This document shows positions 24,707-34,043 of a DNA stretch of 64,000 bases, in pieces. Numbering within the stretch: the stretch's first letter is position 1; every line of letters begins with the position of its first letter. Origin of the DNA: Methylibium sp035762065. Its GTDB lineage: Bacteria; Pseudomonadota; Gammaproteobacteria; Burkholderiales; Burkholderiaceae_C. The DNA lies in the NCBI RefSeq assembly GCF_035762065.1, contig NZ_DASTPW010000002.1, forward strand, positions 186,001 to 250,000, read 5' to 3'. Under the pieces are notes generated by a model that saw nothing but the letters and a program-made list of their open reading frames with translations, was not told where the DNA came from and ran no database searches. The translations under genes and the position numbers were made by a program.

Positions 24707-25597
24707 TCAGGCCGGGCTCGCGGCGAGCATCTTCATCGCCTGCGCGAGGCTCTTGCGCATGCGCACGAAGGAGCGCGCGAGGACGCTGATCTCGTCGTCG
24801 CCGAAGTCGCTCGCGCTGGAGAAGGCGGGCGCCGAGGCATCGCCGCGGCTGACCCGATCGGCCAGCGCCGAAAGCTCCGCGACCGGCTGCACGACGAAGC
24901 GCCACAGCAGCAGGTTCAGCGCGACGGCGATCGCGGCGAACACCACCGTCAGCAGCGCCATGAACGTGAGCCAAGCGCTCTTCGCGCGCGCCAGCGGCAC
25001 CGCCATCGGCACCGAGACGAGCTGGGCGCCGACGATCTCGCCCTCGTGCCAGCCGAAGCCGTTGGCAGGGCCGTAGCGCGCGACCATCGGCGCCGGCGCC
25101 GCATCGACCGTGCTGTGGCAGCGCAGGCAGGCGGCATCGGCGATGCGGATCGGCCGCGCGACGTAGAGCGAGCGGCCGCTGGGCGTGTCGCGCTCGCCCA
25201 CGAACTCCTTGCCCGCGCCCGACTTCTTGAACCCGGCGATCAGGTCGGCTTCCCATTCGACCGCGCGGTCGCGCGGATTGGTCGGGTTCAGCGTCGCTTC
25301 CTTGTAGCTGTAGTCGGGGTAGACCTTCGCGAGCTTGCCCAGCACCTCGGTCGCCGAATACGCCGGCACCGACTGCGGCAGGAAGGCGTTGCGCATCTGC
25401 GCTTCGAGCAGCGGCGCGATCTGGCTCGAGGTGTAGGCGCGCACCGCGGTCGCCTTCTCCATCATGAAGCGCGCGTGCTGCAGCACCTCGTCCTGCGCGT
25501 GGCGGGTGAGCAGCCCGCGCGTCACGCTGCCGGTCGCCAGCAGCCCGACGGCGAAGACCGCCGCGAACACCAGGTTGAACTTGAGCATCAGCTTCAT
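24707..25597 (-). CDS. Membrane c-heme sensor (DUF3365/Tll0287-like with HAMP-like tail)
   Basis: 296-aa protein: N-terminal membrane helix (residues 2-22), a periplasmic domain with one c-type heme site CLRCH (157-161), a second helix near 195-217, then a HAMP-like linker (VVQPVAELSALADRV) and a short cytoplasmic end. The periplasmic part matches the DUF3365/Tll0287-like heme domain found in sensory proteins, including TSxQIAPLL and the YKEATLNPTNPRDRA stretch. There is no kinase or methyl-accepting domain of its own, so it probably signals through the adjacent Ser/Thr kinase. Start ATG 25597 is preferred over GTG 25606 because GAGG lies at a workable distance. Confidence 0.85.
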   Translation of the reverse strand: MKLMLKFNLVFAAVFAVGLLATGSVTRGLLTRHAQDEVLQHARFMMEKATAVRAYTSSQIAPLLEAQMRNAFLPQSVPAYSATEVLGKLAKVYPDYSYKEATLNPTNPRDRAVEWEADLIAGFKKSGAGKEFVGERDTPSGRSLYVARPIRIADAACLRCHSTVDAAPAPMVARYGPANGFGWHEGEIVGAQLVSVPMAVPLARAKSAWLTFMALLTVVFAAIAVALNLLLWRFVVQPVAELSALADRVSRGDASAPAFSSASDFGDDEISVLARSFVRMRKSLAQAMKMLAASPA

Positions 25598-25699
25598 CGC
25601 ATGCACCTCGCAGGCATGGATTCAGCTTAGTGGCGGGCCTTGCGCGCCCCCTCGGTTGAACGACGGAGCGCAACGCCTCGTTCGGGGGAGGGCGCCGCC

Positions 25700-26464
25700 T
25701 CAACCGAAGGTGTTGCTCAGCGTGCCCAGGCCGTCGATCTCGACTTCGACCGTGCTGCCCGGCTTCATCGGCAGCACGCCGAGCGAAGTGCCGCAGAGGA
25801 TCACGTCGCCGGGTTCGAGCGTCATGTCGTGCGACAGGCGCGAGACCAGCTCGGCCGGGCCGAACAGCATGTCGGCGAGCGGGTAGTTCTGCCGCTCGCG
25901 GCCGGCGACGCGGGTGCGCAGCGTCGCGGCGGAGGGATCGAAGGCGGTGTCGACGACGGGGCCGATCGCGCCGAAGCCGTCGAAGCTTTTCGCGCGCGCC
26001 CATTGCGCGAAGCTGGCGTCGCGGTGGAGCAGCTCGATCGCGGTCACGTCGTTCGCGCAGGCGTAGCCGAAGACGTGCGCTGATGCGTCCTCGACCGACA
26101 CCCGCTGCGCGCGCCGGCCGATCACGATCGCGAGCTCGCCTTCGTAGGCGATGCGGCCCGCGTCGGCCGGCGGCGCGGGGATCGCCTGGCCGTGCGCCGC
26201 CAGGCTGCTGGTCGCCTTCAGGAAGTACAGCGGCTCGGCCGGCCGCGCCCAGCCGTTCTTGTCGGCCAGTGCGCCGAAGTTGTTCCACAGGCCGATCACC
26301 TTGGCCGGCACGCAGGGCACGAGCCATTCGATCGCGGCGAGCGCGAGGCGCGCGCCGGTGGCCCGCGGGCTGTCGAACATCGAGCCCTCGTGCACTTCGA
26401 CGGCGTCGCCGGCCAGCGTGCCGAAACCGATCGCACCTTCGTGCCTGAACCGCAACCACTTCAT
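25700..26464 (-). CDS. Fumarylacetoacetate hydrolase family protein
   Basis: 254-aa FAH-family enzyme acting on C-C bonds of 2-oxo acid/enol substrates (FAH, 2-hydroxyhepta-2,4-diene-1,7-dioate isomerase or oxaloacetate decarboxylase-like). Metal-site motifs EGELAIVIG and FGYACANDVTA are present, followed by KSFDGFGAIGPVV and the C-terminal GDVILCGTSLGVLPMKPGSTVEVEIDGLG. AAGGAG lies 7 nt upstream of ATG 26464. Substrate cannot be told from sequence. Confidence 0.9.
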   Translation of the reverse strand: MKWLRFRHEGAIGFGTLAGDAVEVHEGSMFDSPRATGARLALAAIEWLVPCVPAKVIGLWNNFGALADKNGWARPAEPLYFLKATSSLAAHGQAIPAPPADAGRIAYEGELAIVIGRRAQRVSVEDASAHVFGYACANDVTAIELLHRDASFAQWARAKSFDGFGAIGPVVDTAFDPSAATLRTRVAGRERQNYPLADMLFGPAELVSRLSHDMTLEPGDVILCGTSLGVLPMKPGSTVEVEIDGLGTLSNTFG

Positions 26465-26487
26465 CGTTCGCTCCTTCGCTTCGGGAT

Positions 26488-27660
26488 TCATCGCGGCCGC
26501 GGGTAGGACCACCACGGCAGCACCTTGGTCAACGCGAGCACCGCGCCGGGCTCGGTCGCGCGGTAGCCGGGCAGCGCCGCGAGCGCCTGCGCCCAAGCCG
26601 CCGAGCCGAGCAGCGCGATCAACCGGCGCATCGCGGGCTCGTCGAGCGCGCTTTTCAGCGCGACCAGGAAGTAGCGCTCGCGCGCGATCGCGACGAAGCC
26701 CAGCCCCGCAGCACGCGCCGCCGCTTCGAGCCCGAAGGCCGCGTCGGCCGCGCCGCTCGCGACCGCCTGCGCGCAGGCCGCATGCGAGGGCTCGACCAGC
26801 GCCCAGCGTGCCGGCAGCGCGAGCCCGGCGCGCTGCGCCAGCTCGTCGAGCAGCACGCGCGTGCCGGTGCCCGCGGCGCGCCCGGCGACGCGCAGGCCGG
26901 GGCGCAGCAGGTCGGCAAGCGAGCCAAGCGCGAGCGGGTTGCCTGGCGCGAGCATCAAGCCCTGGCTGCGCTCGGCGAAGCCGATCAGCTTGTGGCGCCC
27001 CGGCTTGAGCCGGGCACGCCACGCCCTCGCGCTCGGCGAGCCGCGCACGGCGCCGTCGATCACGTGGAAGCCGGCGAGCATCGCGCGGCCGGCGTCGAGC
27101 GCGTCGAGCGCCGCGGTGCTGCTCGCGAACGTCAGGTCCAGGTGCAGCTGCTCGGCGAGCGCCAGCTCGCGCAGGCGCGGCAACGCCTCGTCGTGGCTCG
27201 CGCACATCGAAAGCACGTCGACCCGATCGTCGAAGGCATCGGCGAAGGCGCGCTCCAGTTCCATGCGCAGGCCCTCGATCTGCGGCGCGAGCCGCGCCTG
27301 CGCGCGCTTCTCGGCCCACAGCAGCTTCTCGCCGAAGGGAGCGAGCGCCGCATGGCGGCCCTTGCCCCAGTGGATCAGCTCGCGGCCCAGCACCTGCTCC
27401 CAGCGGCGCAGCTCGCCCCAGGCGTGGCGGTAGGACATGTCGAGCCGCGCCGCAGCCGCCGAGATCGAGCCGCCCGCACGCACCGCGTCGAGCAGTGCGA
27501 GCAGCGGGTGATGCACCGGGCCTGCGCCCGCCGTGCCGGCCGGCACCAGTTCGTAGGTCAAGGCGACGCGCTGGGGCGGCCGGTCGCGCTCCGGCGCCTT
27601 CGCGGCGACGCGATCGGTGGGTTCGCGCGCCTGCGCATCCGCGTGCCGCTTCATTACCAT
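26488..27660 (-). CDS. ModE-like HTH regulator with periplasmic-binding-protein-type effector domain
   Basis: 390-aa regulator. Residues about 45-130 are a ModE/LysR-type winged helix (LLDAVRAGGSISAAAARLDMSYRHAWGELRRWE). The rest (about 140-385) resembles a molybdate/tungstate-type periplasmic binding domain (AGTGTRVLLDELAQRAG, GAADAAFGLEAAARA), so oxyanion or molybdopterin-related ligand sensing is likely. It is divergent from tupB with a 91-bp shared promoter region, so it probably controls tupBC. Starts at 27660 or 27654 are both possible. Confidence 0.85.
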   Translation of the reverse strand: MVMKRHADAQAREPTDRVAAKAPERDRPPQRVALTYELVPAGTAGAGPVHHPLLALLDAVRAGGSISAAAARLDMSYRHAWGELRRWEQVLGRELIHWGKGRHAALAPFGEKLLWAEKRAQARLAPQIEGLRMELERAFADAFDDRVDVLSMCASHDEALPRLRELALAEQLHLDLTFASSTAALDALDAGRAMLAGFHVIDGAVRGSPSARAWRARLKPGRHKLIGFAERSQGLMLAPGNPLALGSLADLLRPGLRVAGRAAGTGTRVLLDELAQRAGLALPARWALVEPSHAACAQAVASGAADAAFGLEAAARAAGLGFVAIARERYFLVALKSALDEPAMRRLIALLGSAAWAQALAALPGYRATEPGAVLALTKVLPWWSYPRPR

Positions 27661-27751
27661 GCGCCCGGCCCTCGCAGGAGGGCTTTTCCTTCGGCGCCGC
27701 AGTGTGCCGCAGCGGGCCTGCGGACCGAGCCGCATGCGCGACGCCCTCGAG

Positions 27752-28471
27752 ATGAACGCCTTCACCGAAAGCCTGCAGGCCGCCTTCGGCCTGATCGTGC
27801 ATGCCGATCTGCAACTGCTGCGGGTGGTCGGCCTGTCGCTGGCCGTCAGCGGCAGCGCCTGCCTGATCGCCGCCGGTTTCGGGCTTGCCGCCGGCGCGGC
27901 GCTCGCCGTGCTGCGCTTTCCGGGCCGGCGCTCGATGCTCGTGGTGCTGAACACGCTGCTCGCGCTGCCGTCGGTCGTCGTCGGGCTGGTGGTCTACCTG
28001 CTGCTGTCGCGCTCCGGGCCGCTGGGCAGCTGGGGCCTGTTGTTCACGCCGGGCGCGATGGTGATCGCGCAGACGGTGCTCGTCGTGCCGGTGGTCGCCG
28101 CGCTGACGCGCGAGGCGATCGCCGCGAGCTGGAAGCAGCACGGCGAGCAGCTGCGCTCGCTTGGCGCCGGCCGCGGGGTCGCGGCCGCGCTGCTGCTGTG
28201 GGACGAGCGGCTCGCGCTGCTGACGGTGCTGCTCGCCGCCTTCGGCCGCGCCATCTCGGAGGTGGGCGCGGTGATGATCGTCGGCGGCAACATCGACGGC
28301 CACACCCGCGTGATGACCACCGCGATCGCGCTCGAGACCAGCAAGGGCGACCTGCCGCTGGCGCTCGCGCTGGGCATCGTGCTGCTGGGCGTCGTGCTGC
28401 TGCTCAATGCGCTGATCGCCGCGGTGCGCTGGTGGGCGACGCATCGCGATCGCGGAGCGGCCCATGGCTGA
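27752..28471 (+). CDS. tupB: Tungstate ABC transporter permease
   Basis: 239-aa permease with about five to six membrane helices and the ABC permease EAA-type loop around EQLRSLGAGRGVAAALLLWDERLALLT, then AFGRAISEVGAVMIVGGNIDGHTRVMTTAIALETSKG, which is typical of TupB. With TupA and TupC it imports tungstate (possibly molybdate) for pterin enzymes. ATG 27752 gives the usual MNAFTESL beginning; ATG 27734 in the same frame is possible. It overlaps tupC by 8 nt. Confidence 0.92.
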   Translation: MNAFTESLQAAFGLIVHADLQLLRVVGLSLAVSGSACLIAAGFGLAAGAALAVLRFPGRRSMLVVLNTLLALPSVVVGLVVYLLLSRSGPLGSWGLLFTPGAMVIAQTVLVVPVVAALTREAIAASWKQHGEQLRSLGAGRGVAAALLLWDERLALLTVLLAAFGRAISEVGAVMIVGGNIDGHTRVMTTAIALETSKGDLPLALALGIVLLGVVLLLNALIAAVRWWATHRDRGAAHG

Positions 28472-29171
28472 GCCGGCGCTGATCGAGCTCGACCGCGTCG
28501 GCCTGCGCTACGGCGCGCACACCGCGCTGCGCGAGGTGAGCCTGGCGGTGGCGCGCGGCGAGCGCATCGCGCTGGTCGGCGCCAACGGCTCGGGCAAGAG
28601 CAGCCTGCTGCGCGTGCTGCACGGGCTGCTCGCGCCGAGCGCAGGCCGGCGTGCGCAGCGCGACGCCGGGCTGCGCATCGCGATGCTGTTCCAGCGGCCC
28701 TTCCTGCTGCGGCTTTCAGTGCGGGCCAACCTGCGGCTGGGGCTCTGGCTGCACGGCGTGCACGGCGCCGCGGCCGCCGCGCGCTGCGCCGAGGCGCTGC
28801 AGCGCGTCGGCCTGCAAGCCGAGGCGAGGCGGCCGGCGCGTGCGCTGTCGGGCGGCCAGCAACAGCGGCTCGCGCTCGCCCGCGCCTGGGCGCTGCGACC
28901 CGACGTGCTGCTGCTCGACGAGCCGACCGCCAGCCTTGACCCGACCGCGAAGCGCGAGGTCGAAGCGCTGCTCGCGGAGTTCGCCAAGCAGGGCCTGACG
29001 CTGATCGTCGCCTCGCACAACCTCGGCCAGGTCAAGCGGCTCGCGAGCCGCGTGATCTACCTCGAACACGGCCGCGTGCTCGCCGACGTGCCGGCCGCGC
29101 GCTTTTTCGACGGCCACGCCGGGCTGCCGCGCGAAGCGCAGCTGTTCGTGCGCGGCGAGCTGCCCTGGTAG
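28464..29171 (+). CDS. tupC: Tungstate ABC transporter ATP-binding protein
   Basis: 235-aa ABC ATPase with Walker A GANGSGKSS (residues about 38-46), Q-loop FQRPFLL, signature LSGGQQQR, Walker B VLLLDEPTASLDP and the switch His in ASHN. The short length and sequence fit TupC/WtpC rather than the longer ModC with its TOBE domain. The start lies inside the end of tupB, so the two are coupled. Confidence 0.92.
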   Translation: MAEPALIELDRVGLRYGAHTALREVSLAVARGERIALVGANGSGKSSLLRVLHGLLAPSAGRRAQRDAGLRIAMLFQRPFLLRLSVRANLRLGLWLHGVHGAAAAARCAEALQRVGLQAEARRPARALSGGQQQRLALARAWALRPDVLLLDEPTASLDPTAKREVEALLAEFAKQGLTLIVASHNLGQVKRLASRVIYLEHGRVLADVPAARFFDGHAGLPREAQLFVRGELPW

Positions 29172-29297
29172 CGGCGCCGACGCGGACTGCGGCGCTCAGC
29201 CGATCCAAGCGCCCGGCGCGCTAGGGGATTGCGCGCGCTGGCGCGCGGCGCGCGGGCGCTGCACGATCATCGCGGCCTCACGACGATCCGCGCAGGC

Positions 29298-30302
29298 ATG
29301 GACAACGTCGATCTGCAAGTCTTGAAGGCGGTGCGCGACTGGCGCGCCGCGGGGCATCGCGTGGTGCTGGGCACCGTCACGCGCACCTGGGGCTCGGCAC
29401 CGCGGCCGGTGGGCGCGCTGGTCGCGCTGCGCGACGACGGGCAGATGGCCGGCTCCGTGTCGGGCGGCTGCATCGAGGACGACCTGGTCGCGCGGGTGCG
29501 TGCCGGCGAGCGCGCGGCCGAGCCGGTGCAGATCGTGCGCTACGGCGTCGCCGGCGACGAGGCCGCGCGCTTCGGCCTGCCATGTGGCGGCACGATCGAG
29601 CTGGTGATGGAGACCGTGAGCGAGGCCAGCGCGATCGACGCGCTGCTCGCGCGGCTCGAACGCGGCGAGCGGGTGCGCCGGCGGCTCGACCGGGCCAGCG
29701 GCGCGGTCGAGCTGAGCGAAGCGCGCGAAGCCGATGCGCTGCGGCTCGACGCCGAGGTGCTCGTCAGCGTGCATGGCCCGAGCTGGCGGCTGCTGATCAT
29801 CGGCGCCGGGCAGCTGACGCAGTACCTCGCCAGCATGGCGCTCGCGCTCGACTATGAGGTGCTGGTCTGCGACCCGCGCGAGGAGCACGCCGCCACCTGG
29901 GCGCTGCCCGGCGTCAAGCGCGCCGAAGGCATGCCCGACGACGCGGTGACGGCACTGCGGCCCGATGCGCACACCGCCGTCATCGCGCTCAGCCACGACC
30001 CGAAGCTCGACGACCTCGCGCTGATCGAGGCGCTGCAAGGCCCGGCCTTCTACGTCGGCGCGATCGGCTCGCACACGAACCAGCGCAAGCGGCGCGAGCG
30101 GCTCGAAGAGCACTTCGGGCTGAGCGCCGCGCAGCTCGACCGGCTGCACGGCCCGGTCGGCCTGAAGAACGGCGCGCGCACGCCGCCCGAGCTGGCGGTG
30201 AGCATCCTCGCGGAACTGACCGCGGCGCGTCACGGCTACCGGATCCCCGCGCCCGTGCCGCTGGCCGGGCTGCCGGCCGCCGAGCCGGGCTGCGCCGCCT
30301 GA
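29298..30302 (+). CDS. XdhC/CoxI family molybdoenzyme maturation protein
   Basis: 334-aa protein of the XdhC family, which binds the molybdenum cofactor, aids its sulfuration and inserts it into xanthine dehydrogenase-type enzymes. N-terminal XdhC/CoxI part with GSAPRPVGALVALRDDGQMAGSVSGGCIEDDL; C-terminal Rossmann-like part starting LLIIGAGQLTQYLASMA and ending GLKNGARTPPELAVSILAEL. Its place among tungstate transport genes supports a role with a Mo/W enzyme, which is not encoded in the window. ATG 29298 is the best start; the frame is open further upstream. Confidence 0.88.
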   Translation: MDNVDLQVLKAVRDWRAAGHRVVLGTVTRTWGSAPRPVGALVALRDDGQMAGSVSGGCIEDDLVARVRAGERAAEPVQIVRYGVAGDEAARFGLPCGGTIELVMETVSEASAIDALLARLERGERVRRRLDRASGAVELSEAREADALRLDAEVLVSVHGPSWRLLIIGAGQLTQYLASMALALDYEVLVCDPREEHAATWALPGVKRAEGMPDDAVTALRPDAHTAVIALSHDPKLDDLALIEALQGPAFYVGAIGSHTNQRKRRERLEEHFGLSAAQLDRLHGPVGLKNGARTPPELAVSILAELTAARHGYRIPAPVPLAGLPAAEPGCAA

Positions 30303-30312
30303 GCGCGGCGGC

Positions 30313-30684
30313 TCAGTCGCGCAGGATCCGCACCTCGATGCGCGCGACGTTGCGCACGTGGCGCGGTCCGCTGCGCAGCGACTCGATCTGCAGCGCCAGG
30401 TCTTCGGGATGCAGCAGCGCGAGGCCGCGATCGGTGAGCGTCGAGCCTTCGCCGCGCACCCAGGTGAAGAGGCCGCAACCCAGCTGCTCCTCGGCGTCGC
30501 GCAGCAGCCCCCGGACGTGGCGGTAGGACTGCCGCAGGCTCTTGGCCGCCGCCTGGATCGAGCCGCCCCGATGCACCGCGCGCAGCACCGCGATCCGCGG
30601 ATGGGTCAACGTGCGACGCGGCTCGCCGGGACGCTCGAAGCGGTAGTGCAGGTCGATCGAGAAGCCGGTGCGCCGCGGAGCCAT
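30313..30684 (-). CDS. Stand-alone ModE-like winged-helix protein
   Basis: 123-aa protein consisting only of a ModE/LysR-type winged helix (VLRAVHRGGSIQAAAKSLRQSYRHVRGLLRDAEEQLG) and a short tail. There is no TOBE or binding-protein domain, so oxyanion sensing would need a partner or is absent. It is divergent from tupA across the hexanucleotide repeat and tail to tail with the XdhC gene (10 nt apart). It resembles the DNA-binding part of the regulator at 26488, so the two may see similar operators. Confidence 0.8.
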   Translation of the reverse strand: MAPRRTGFSIDLHYRFERPGEPRRTLTHPRIAVLRAVHRGGSIQAAAKSLRQSYRHVRGLLRDAEEQLGCGLFTWVRGEGSTLTDRGLALLHPEDLALQIESLRSGPRHVRNVARIEVRILRD

Positions 30685-30772
30685 GCGGTCGATGCCGCCA
30701 GCGCCTCGGAGCCGCGGCGATATGCAGGCGCGGCCCTATCGGCAAGCGGCCGCGCCTTCACCAGAATCGCGC

Positions 30773-30844
<72 letters not shown>

Positions 30845-30899
30845 GCCGCGCGGCGCGCGGCGCGCCCCGCAGCCGCCTTGCTGGCCACCCACCGACGCC

Positions 30900-31751
30900 A
30901 TGAACGACATCCAAGATCGCCGCTCGCTGCTTCGCTTCCTGCTTTGCTGTGCCGCCGCGCTCGCCGCGTTGGCTGGCACCACGGCTTCGTCGGCGCAGGA
31001 CAAGTCGATCGTGATGGCCTCGACCACCTCGACCGAGCAGTCGGGCCTGTTCGCGCACCTGCTGCCGGCGTTCAAGAAGGCCAGCGGCATCGACGTGAAG
31101 GTGGTCGCGCTCGGCACCGGCCAGGCGCTCGACATGGGCCGGCGCGGCGATGCGGACGTGCTGTTCGTGCATGACCAGGCCGCCGAGGAGAAGTTCGTCG
31201 CCGAAGGCCACGGCCTGAAGCGCTCGGCGGTCATGTACAACGACTTCGTGCTGATCGGGCCGAAGGCCGATTCCGCGGGCGTCAAGGGCAAGGACATCGT
31301 CGCTGCGCTCGCCGGGCTCGCCAGGCAGGGCAGCAGCTTCGTCTCGCGCGGCGACAAGAGCGGCACGCACGCGGCCGAACTGCGCTACTGGAAGGCCGCC
31401 GGCATCGAAGCGCCCAAGGCCGTGTTCGCGGCTTACCAGGAGTGCGGCTGCGGCATGGGGCCGGCGCTGAACATCGCCGCGTCGAGCAGCGCCTACGTGC
31501 TGGCCGACCGCGGTACCTGGCTCAGCTTCAAGAACCGCGCCGAGCTCGCGGTGCTGGTCGAAGGCGACAAGCGGCTGTTCAACCAGTACGGCGTGATCGT
31601 GGTCGATCCGGCCAAGCACCCTCATACGAAGACCGCGCTCGCGCAGAGCTTCGCCGACTGGGTCGTGTCGCCGGAGGGGCAGGCGACGATCGCGAGCTAC
31701 CAGATCGGCGGCCAGCAGCTGTTCTTCCCGAACGCCGGCCTGGCCAAGTAG
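30900..31751 (+). CDS. tupA: Tungstate-binding periplasmic protein
   Basis: 283-aa solute-binding protein with a signal peptide (cleavage near SSAQDK). The oxyanion-binding loop is TTSTEQSGLF, matching the TTT/TTS motif of TupA proteins, followed by ALGTGQALDMGRRGDADVLFVHD and the second loop SRGDKSGTH. It supplies TupBC encoded 2.4 kb upstream; separation of tupA from tupBC by xdhC and a regulator is unusual. The ATG follows the hexanucleotide repeat by 55 bp with no strong ribosome site visible. Confidence 0.92.
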   Translation: MNDIQDRRSLLRFLLCCAAALAALAGTTASSAQDKSIVMASTTSTEQSGLFAHLLPAFKKASGIDVKVVALGTGQALDMGRRGDADVLFVHDQAAEEKFVAEGHGLKRSAVMYNDFVLIGPKADSAGVKGKDIVAALAGLARQGSSFVSRGDKSGTHAAELRYWKAAGIEAPKAVFAAYQECGCGMGPALNIAASSSAYVLADRGTWLSFKNRAELAVLVEGDKRLFNQYGVIVVDPAKHPHTKTALAQSFADWVVSPEGQATIASYQIGGQQLFFPNAGLAK

Positions 31752-31782
31752 GCCGGCGCAGCCGGTCCGGGCCGGGGCCGAC

Positions 31783-33132
31783 TCAGACCGGCGCGAGCGG
31801 ATCGAGCCCGAGCGCCTTGCTTTCGCCGAACACGGTGTGGCGGCCGTGCATGCCGGCCGGCACCGCGCGGCGCCGGCCTTGGCGCTTGGCCTCGTAGAGC
31901 GCGGCATCGGCGCGGCGCTGCGCGGCGTCCATCGGCTCGCCCGGTTCGAGCTGCACCACGCCGAAGCTCAGCGAGAGCGACAGCGCGCCCGCTCCGTGCT
32001 GCGCGTCGAGCCGGCGCGTGATGCGGTCGGCGATCTGCAGCGCGTGATCGACGGTTGCGCCGGGCAGCAGCAGCATGAACTCGTCGCCGCCGATGCGGCC
32101 GAGCACGTCGCGCGTGCGCAGCGTCTCGCGCGCACAGCGCGCCACGACGCGCAGCGCCTCGTCTCCGGCGGCGTGGCCGTGGGTGTCGTTGATGAGCTTG
32201 AAGTGGTCGATGTCGAACAGCATCAGCACCGTCGGCACCGCCGCGGCGTGGCCGACGATGCGCTGGGCAAGCTCCTCGACGCGGCGGCGGTTCGGCACCT
32301 GGGTGAGCATGTCGATGTCGGCGAGCTCGCGCAGCTGGCGCTGCGTCTCGTGCAGGTCCTCGACGGTGCGCTCGTGCGTCAGCACCAGGCACAGGTAGGC
32401 GGCGCACAGCATGCCGACGATCTGCGGCAGCACCACGCCCACGCTGAGCAGCGGATGGCCGACGACCGAGCCCGGCTGCGCGAAGAACATCACCCACACG
32501 AGCCGCAGCGCGGGCACGGAGCCGGCCAGCAGCAGGACGCCGATCATCATGCGCAGCGCGGTGCCGCTGCGCGCGCGCACCAGCCAGGCCATCACCACGC
32601 ATGCATGGAGGTGCAACACCAGCATGCCCAGCACGAAGGCGATCAGGCGGATCGAATCGGGCACGTGGTTGGCCCACAGGGCCAGCCACACGCCGAAGCA
32701 GGCGGTGAACACCAGCGCATCGGTCGTGCGGGTGCCGAGCTGGGCATCGCGCACGTGGAAACGACGAACGCCCAGCAGCACCAGCATCGGCCAGCTCATG
32801 AGCAGCAGACCGCCGGGAACGGCGGCGAGCGGCCACTGCGGACGCAGGCTCATGAAGACCGTGCCAAGCGGCGCGACCGCCATCGCGAAGGTCCATGCCC
32901 AGTAGCCGCGGTAGACGCGATGGGTGGCGCCGAACAGGGCCATCACGATCGCGATGCTGAACATCACGGCGACCGACACGACGAGCAGTGTCGGCACGTG
33001 GATCCAGGCGTCGGCGGGGAGGGCTCGGGGGTCCAAGGGGGTCTCGGCGGAGACGATCGGCGCCCGGACGCACAGCCTGTGGACCGCGGCCGGGCGATTG
33101 TGGAAGAAGCCGTGCCACGCCGGAAGTGACAT
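31783..33132 (-). CDS. Membrane diguanylate cyclase (GGDEF)
   Basis: 449-aa protein: about seven to eight hydrophobic helices in the first 260 residues, a short coiled coil (VEDLHETQRQLRELADIDMLTQVPNRR), then a complete GGDEF domain. The active site is RIGGDEF, and an inhibitory I-site RTRD lies exactly five residues before it, so product feedback is expected. It should make c-di-GMP from two GTP in response to a membrane signal. ATG 33132 is the likely start although its purine-rich GGGGAG is very close; the frame is open to TTG 33195. It is divergent from the AIM24 gene. Confidence 0.9.
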   Translation of the reverse strand: MSLPAWHGFFHNRPAAVHRLCVRAPIVSAETPLDPRALPADAWIHVPTLLVVSVAVMFSIAIVMALFGATHRVYRGYWAWTFAMAVAPLGTVFMSLRPQWPLAAVPGGLLLMSWPMLVLLGVRRFHVRDAQLGTRTTDALVFTACFGVWLALWANHVPDSIRLIAFVLGMLVLHLHACVVMAWLVRARSGTALRMMIGVLLLAGSVPALRLVWVMFFAQPGSVVGHPLLSVGVVLPQIVGMLCAAYLCLVLTHERTVEDLHETQRQLRELADIDMLTQVPNRRRVEELAQRIVGHAAAVPTVLMLFDIDHFKLINDTHGHAAGDEALRVVARCARETLRTRDVLGRIGGDEFMLLLPGATVDHALQIADRITRRLDAQHGAGALSLSLSFGVVQLEPGEPMDAAQRRADAALYEAKRQGRRRAVPAGMHGRHTVFGESKALGLDPLAPV

Positions 33133-33217
33133 CTCCCCGCTTCGATACCATCGCCGCGCGCCGGCTTGTGAACAAACGCAAGCCGGTTTCGTCAAGCAAG
33201 CGATACAGGAGGCCGTG

Positions 33218-34030
33218 ATGGCGATGGACGTGGTGGATTACGAGATCCGGGGCGCCGAGATGCAGTTCGTCGAGGTCGAACTCGACCCGGGCGAGGCAGC
33301 CATCGGGGAGGCCGGCAGCATGATGTTCATGGACGCCGCGATCGGCATGGACACGGTGTTCGGCGACGGCTCGGCGAACCAGGGCGGCCTGTTCGGCAAG
33401 CTGCTCGGGGCGGGCAAGCGGCTGGTCACCGGCGAATCGCTGTTCACCACCGTCTACACGAACCAGGGTCAGGGCAAGCAGCGCGTCGCCTTCGCCGCGC
33501 CCTACCCGGGCAAGATCCTGCCGATGGACCTGAAGGCGCTCGGCGGCACGCTGATCTGCCAGAAGGACGCCTTCCTCTGCGCGGCCAAGGGCGTCGCGCT
33601 CGGCATCGCCTTCCAGCGCAAGCTCGGCGTCGGCTTCTTCGGCGGCGAGGGCTTCATCATGCAGAAGCTCGACGGCGACGGCCTTGCCTTCGTGCATGCC
33701 GGCGGCACGGTGCTCAAGCGCGAACTGGCGGCCGGCCAGACGCTGCTGGTGGACACCGGCTGCGTCGTGGCCTACATGCCGAGCGTGGACTTCGAGATCC
33801 AGTACGTCGGCAAGATCAAGACGGCGCTGTTCGGCGGCGAAGGCCTGTTCTTCGCCAAGCTCACCGGCCCCGGCACCGTGTGGCTGCAGAGCCTGCCGTT
33901 CTCGCGGCTGGCCTCGCGCGTGTTCGCGGCAGCACCGCAGCGCGGCGGCTCGCGCGAGGAGGGTGGCGTGCTCGGCGGGTTGGTGGGCGGCGGCTTGCTC
34001 GGCGGGATCCTCGGCGGCGACGACGAGTAG
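33218..34030 (+). CDS. AIM24/TIGR00266 family protein
   Basis: 270-aa protein of the AIM24 family (double-stranded beta-helix fold, function poorly defined). The core runs from YEIRGAEMQFVEVELDPGEAAIGEAGSM to the ferroptosis-like KLTGPGTVWLQSLPFSRLA. A Gly-rich C-terminal tail (LGGLVGGGLLGGILGGDDE) could insert in or contact a membrane. AGGAGG precedes ATG 33218. It is a single gene between the diguanylate cyclase and the convergent aminopeptidase. Confidence 0.88.
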   Translation: MAMDVVDYEIRGAEMQFVEVELDPGEAAIGEAGSMMFMDAAIGMDTVFGDGSANQGGLFGKLLGAGKRLVTGESLFTTVYTNQGQGKQRVAFAAPYPGKILPMDLKALGGTLICQKDAFLCAAKGVALGIAFQRKLGVGFFGGEGFIMQKLDGDGLAFVHAGGTVLKRELAAGQTLLVDTGCVVAYMPSVDFEIQYVGKIKTALFGGEGLFFAKLTGPGTVWLQSLPFSRLASRVFAAAPQRGGSREEGGVLGGLVGGGLLGGILGGDDE

Positions 34031-34043
34031 CGGCGTCGCTCGC

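Noticed and set aside
23091..26459. Single 1122-codon minus-strand frame covering kinase, sensor and FAH genes
   Set aside because: Only the part below 24695 encodes kinase sequence; the rest is the wrong frame of two other clear genes, so it is not a fusion protein.
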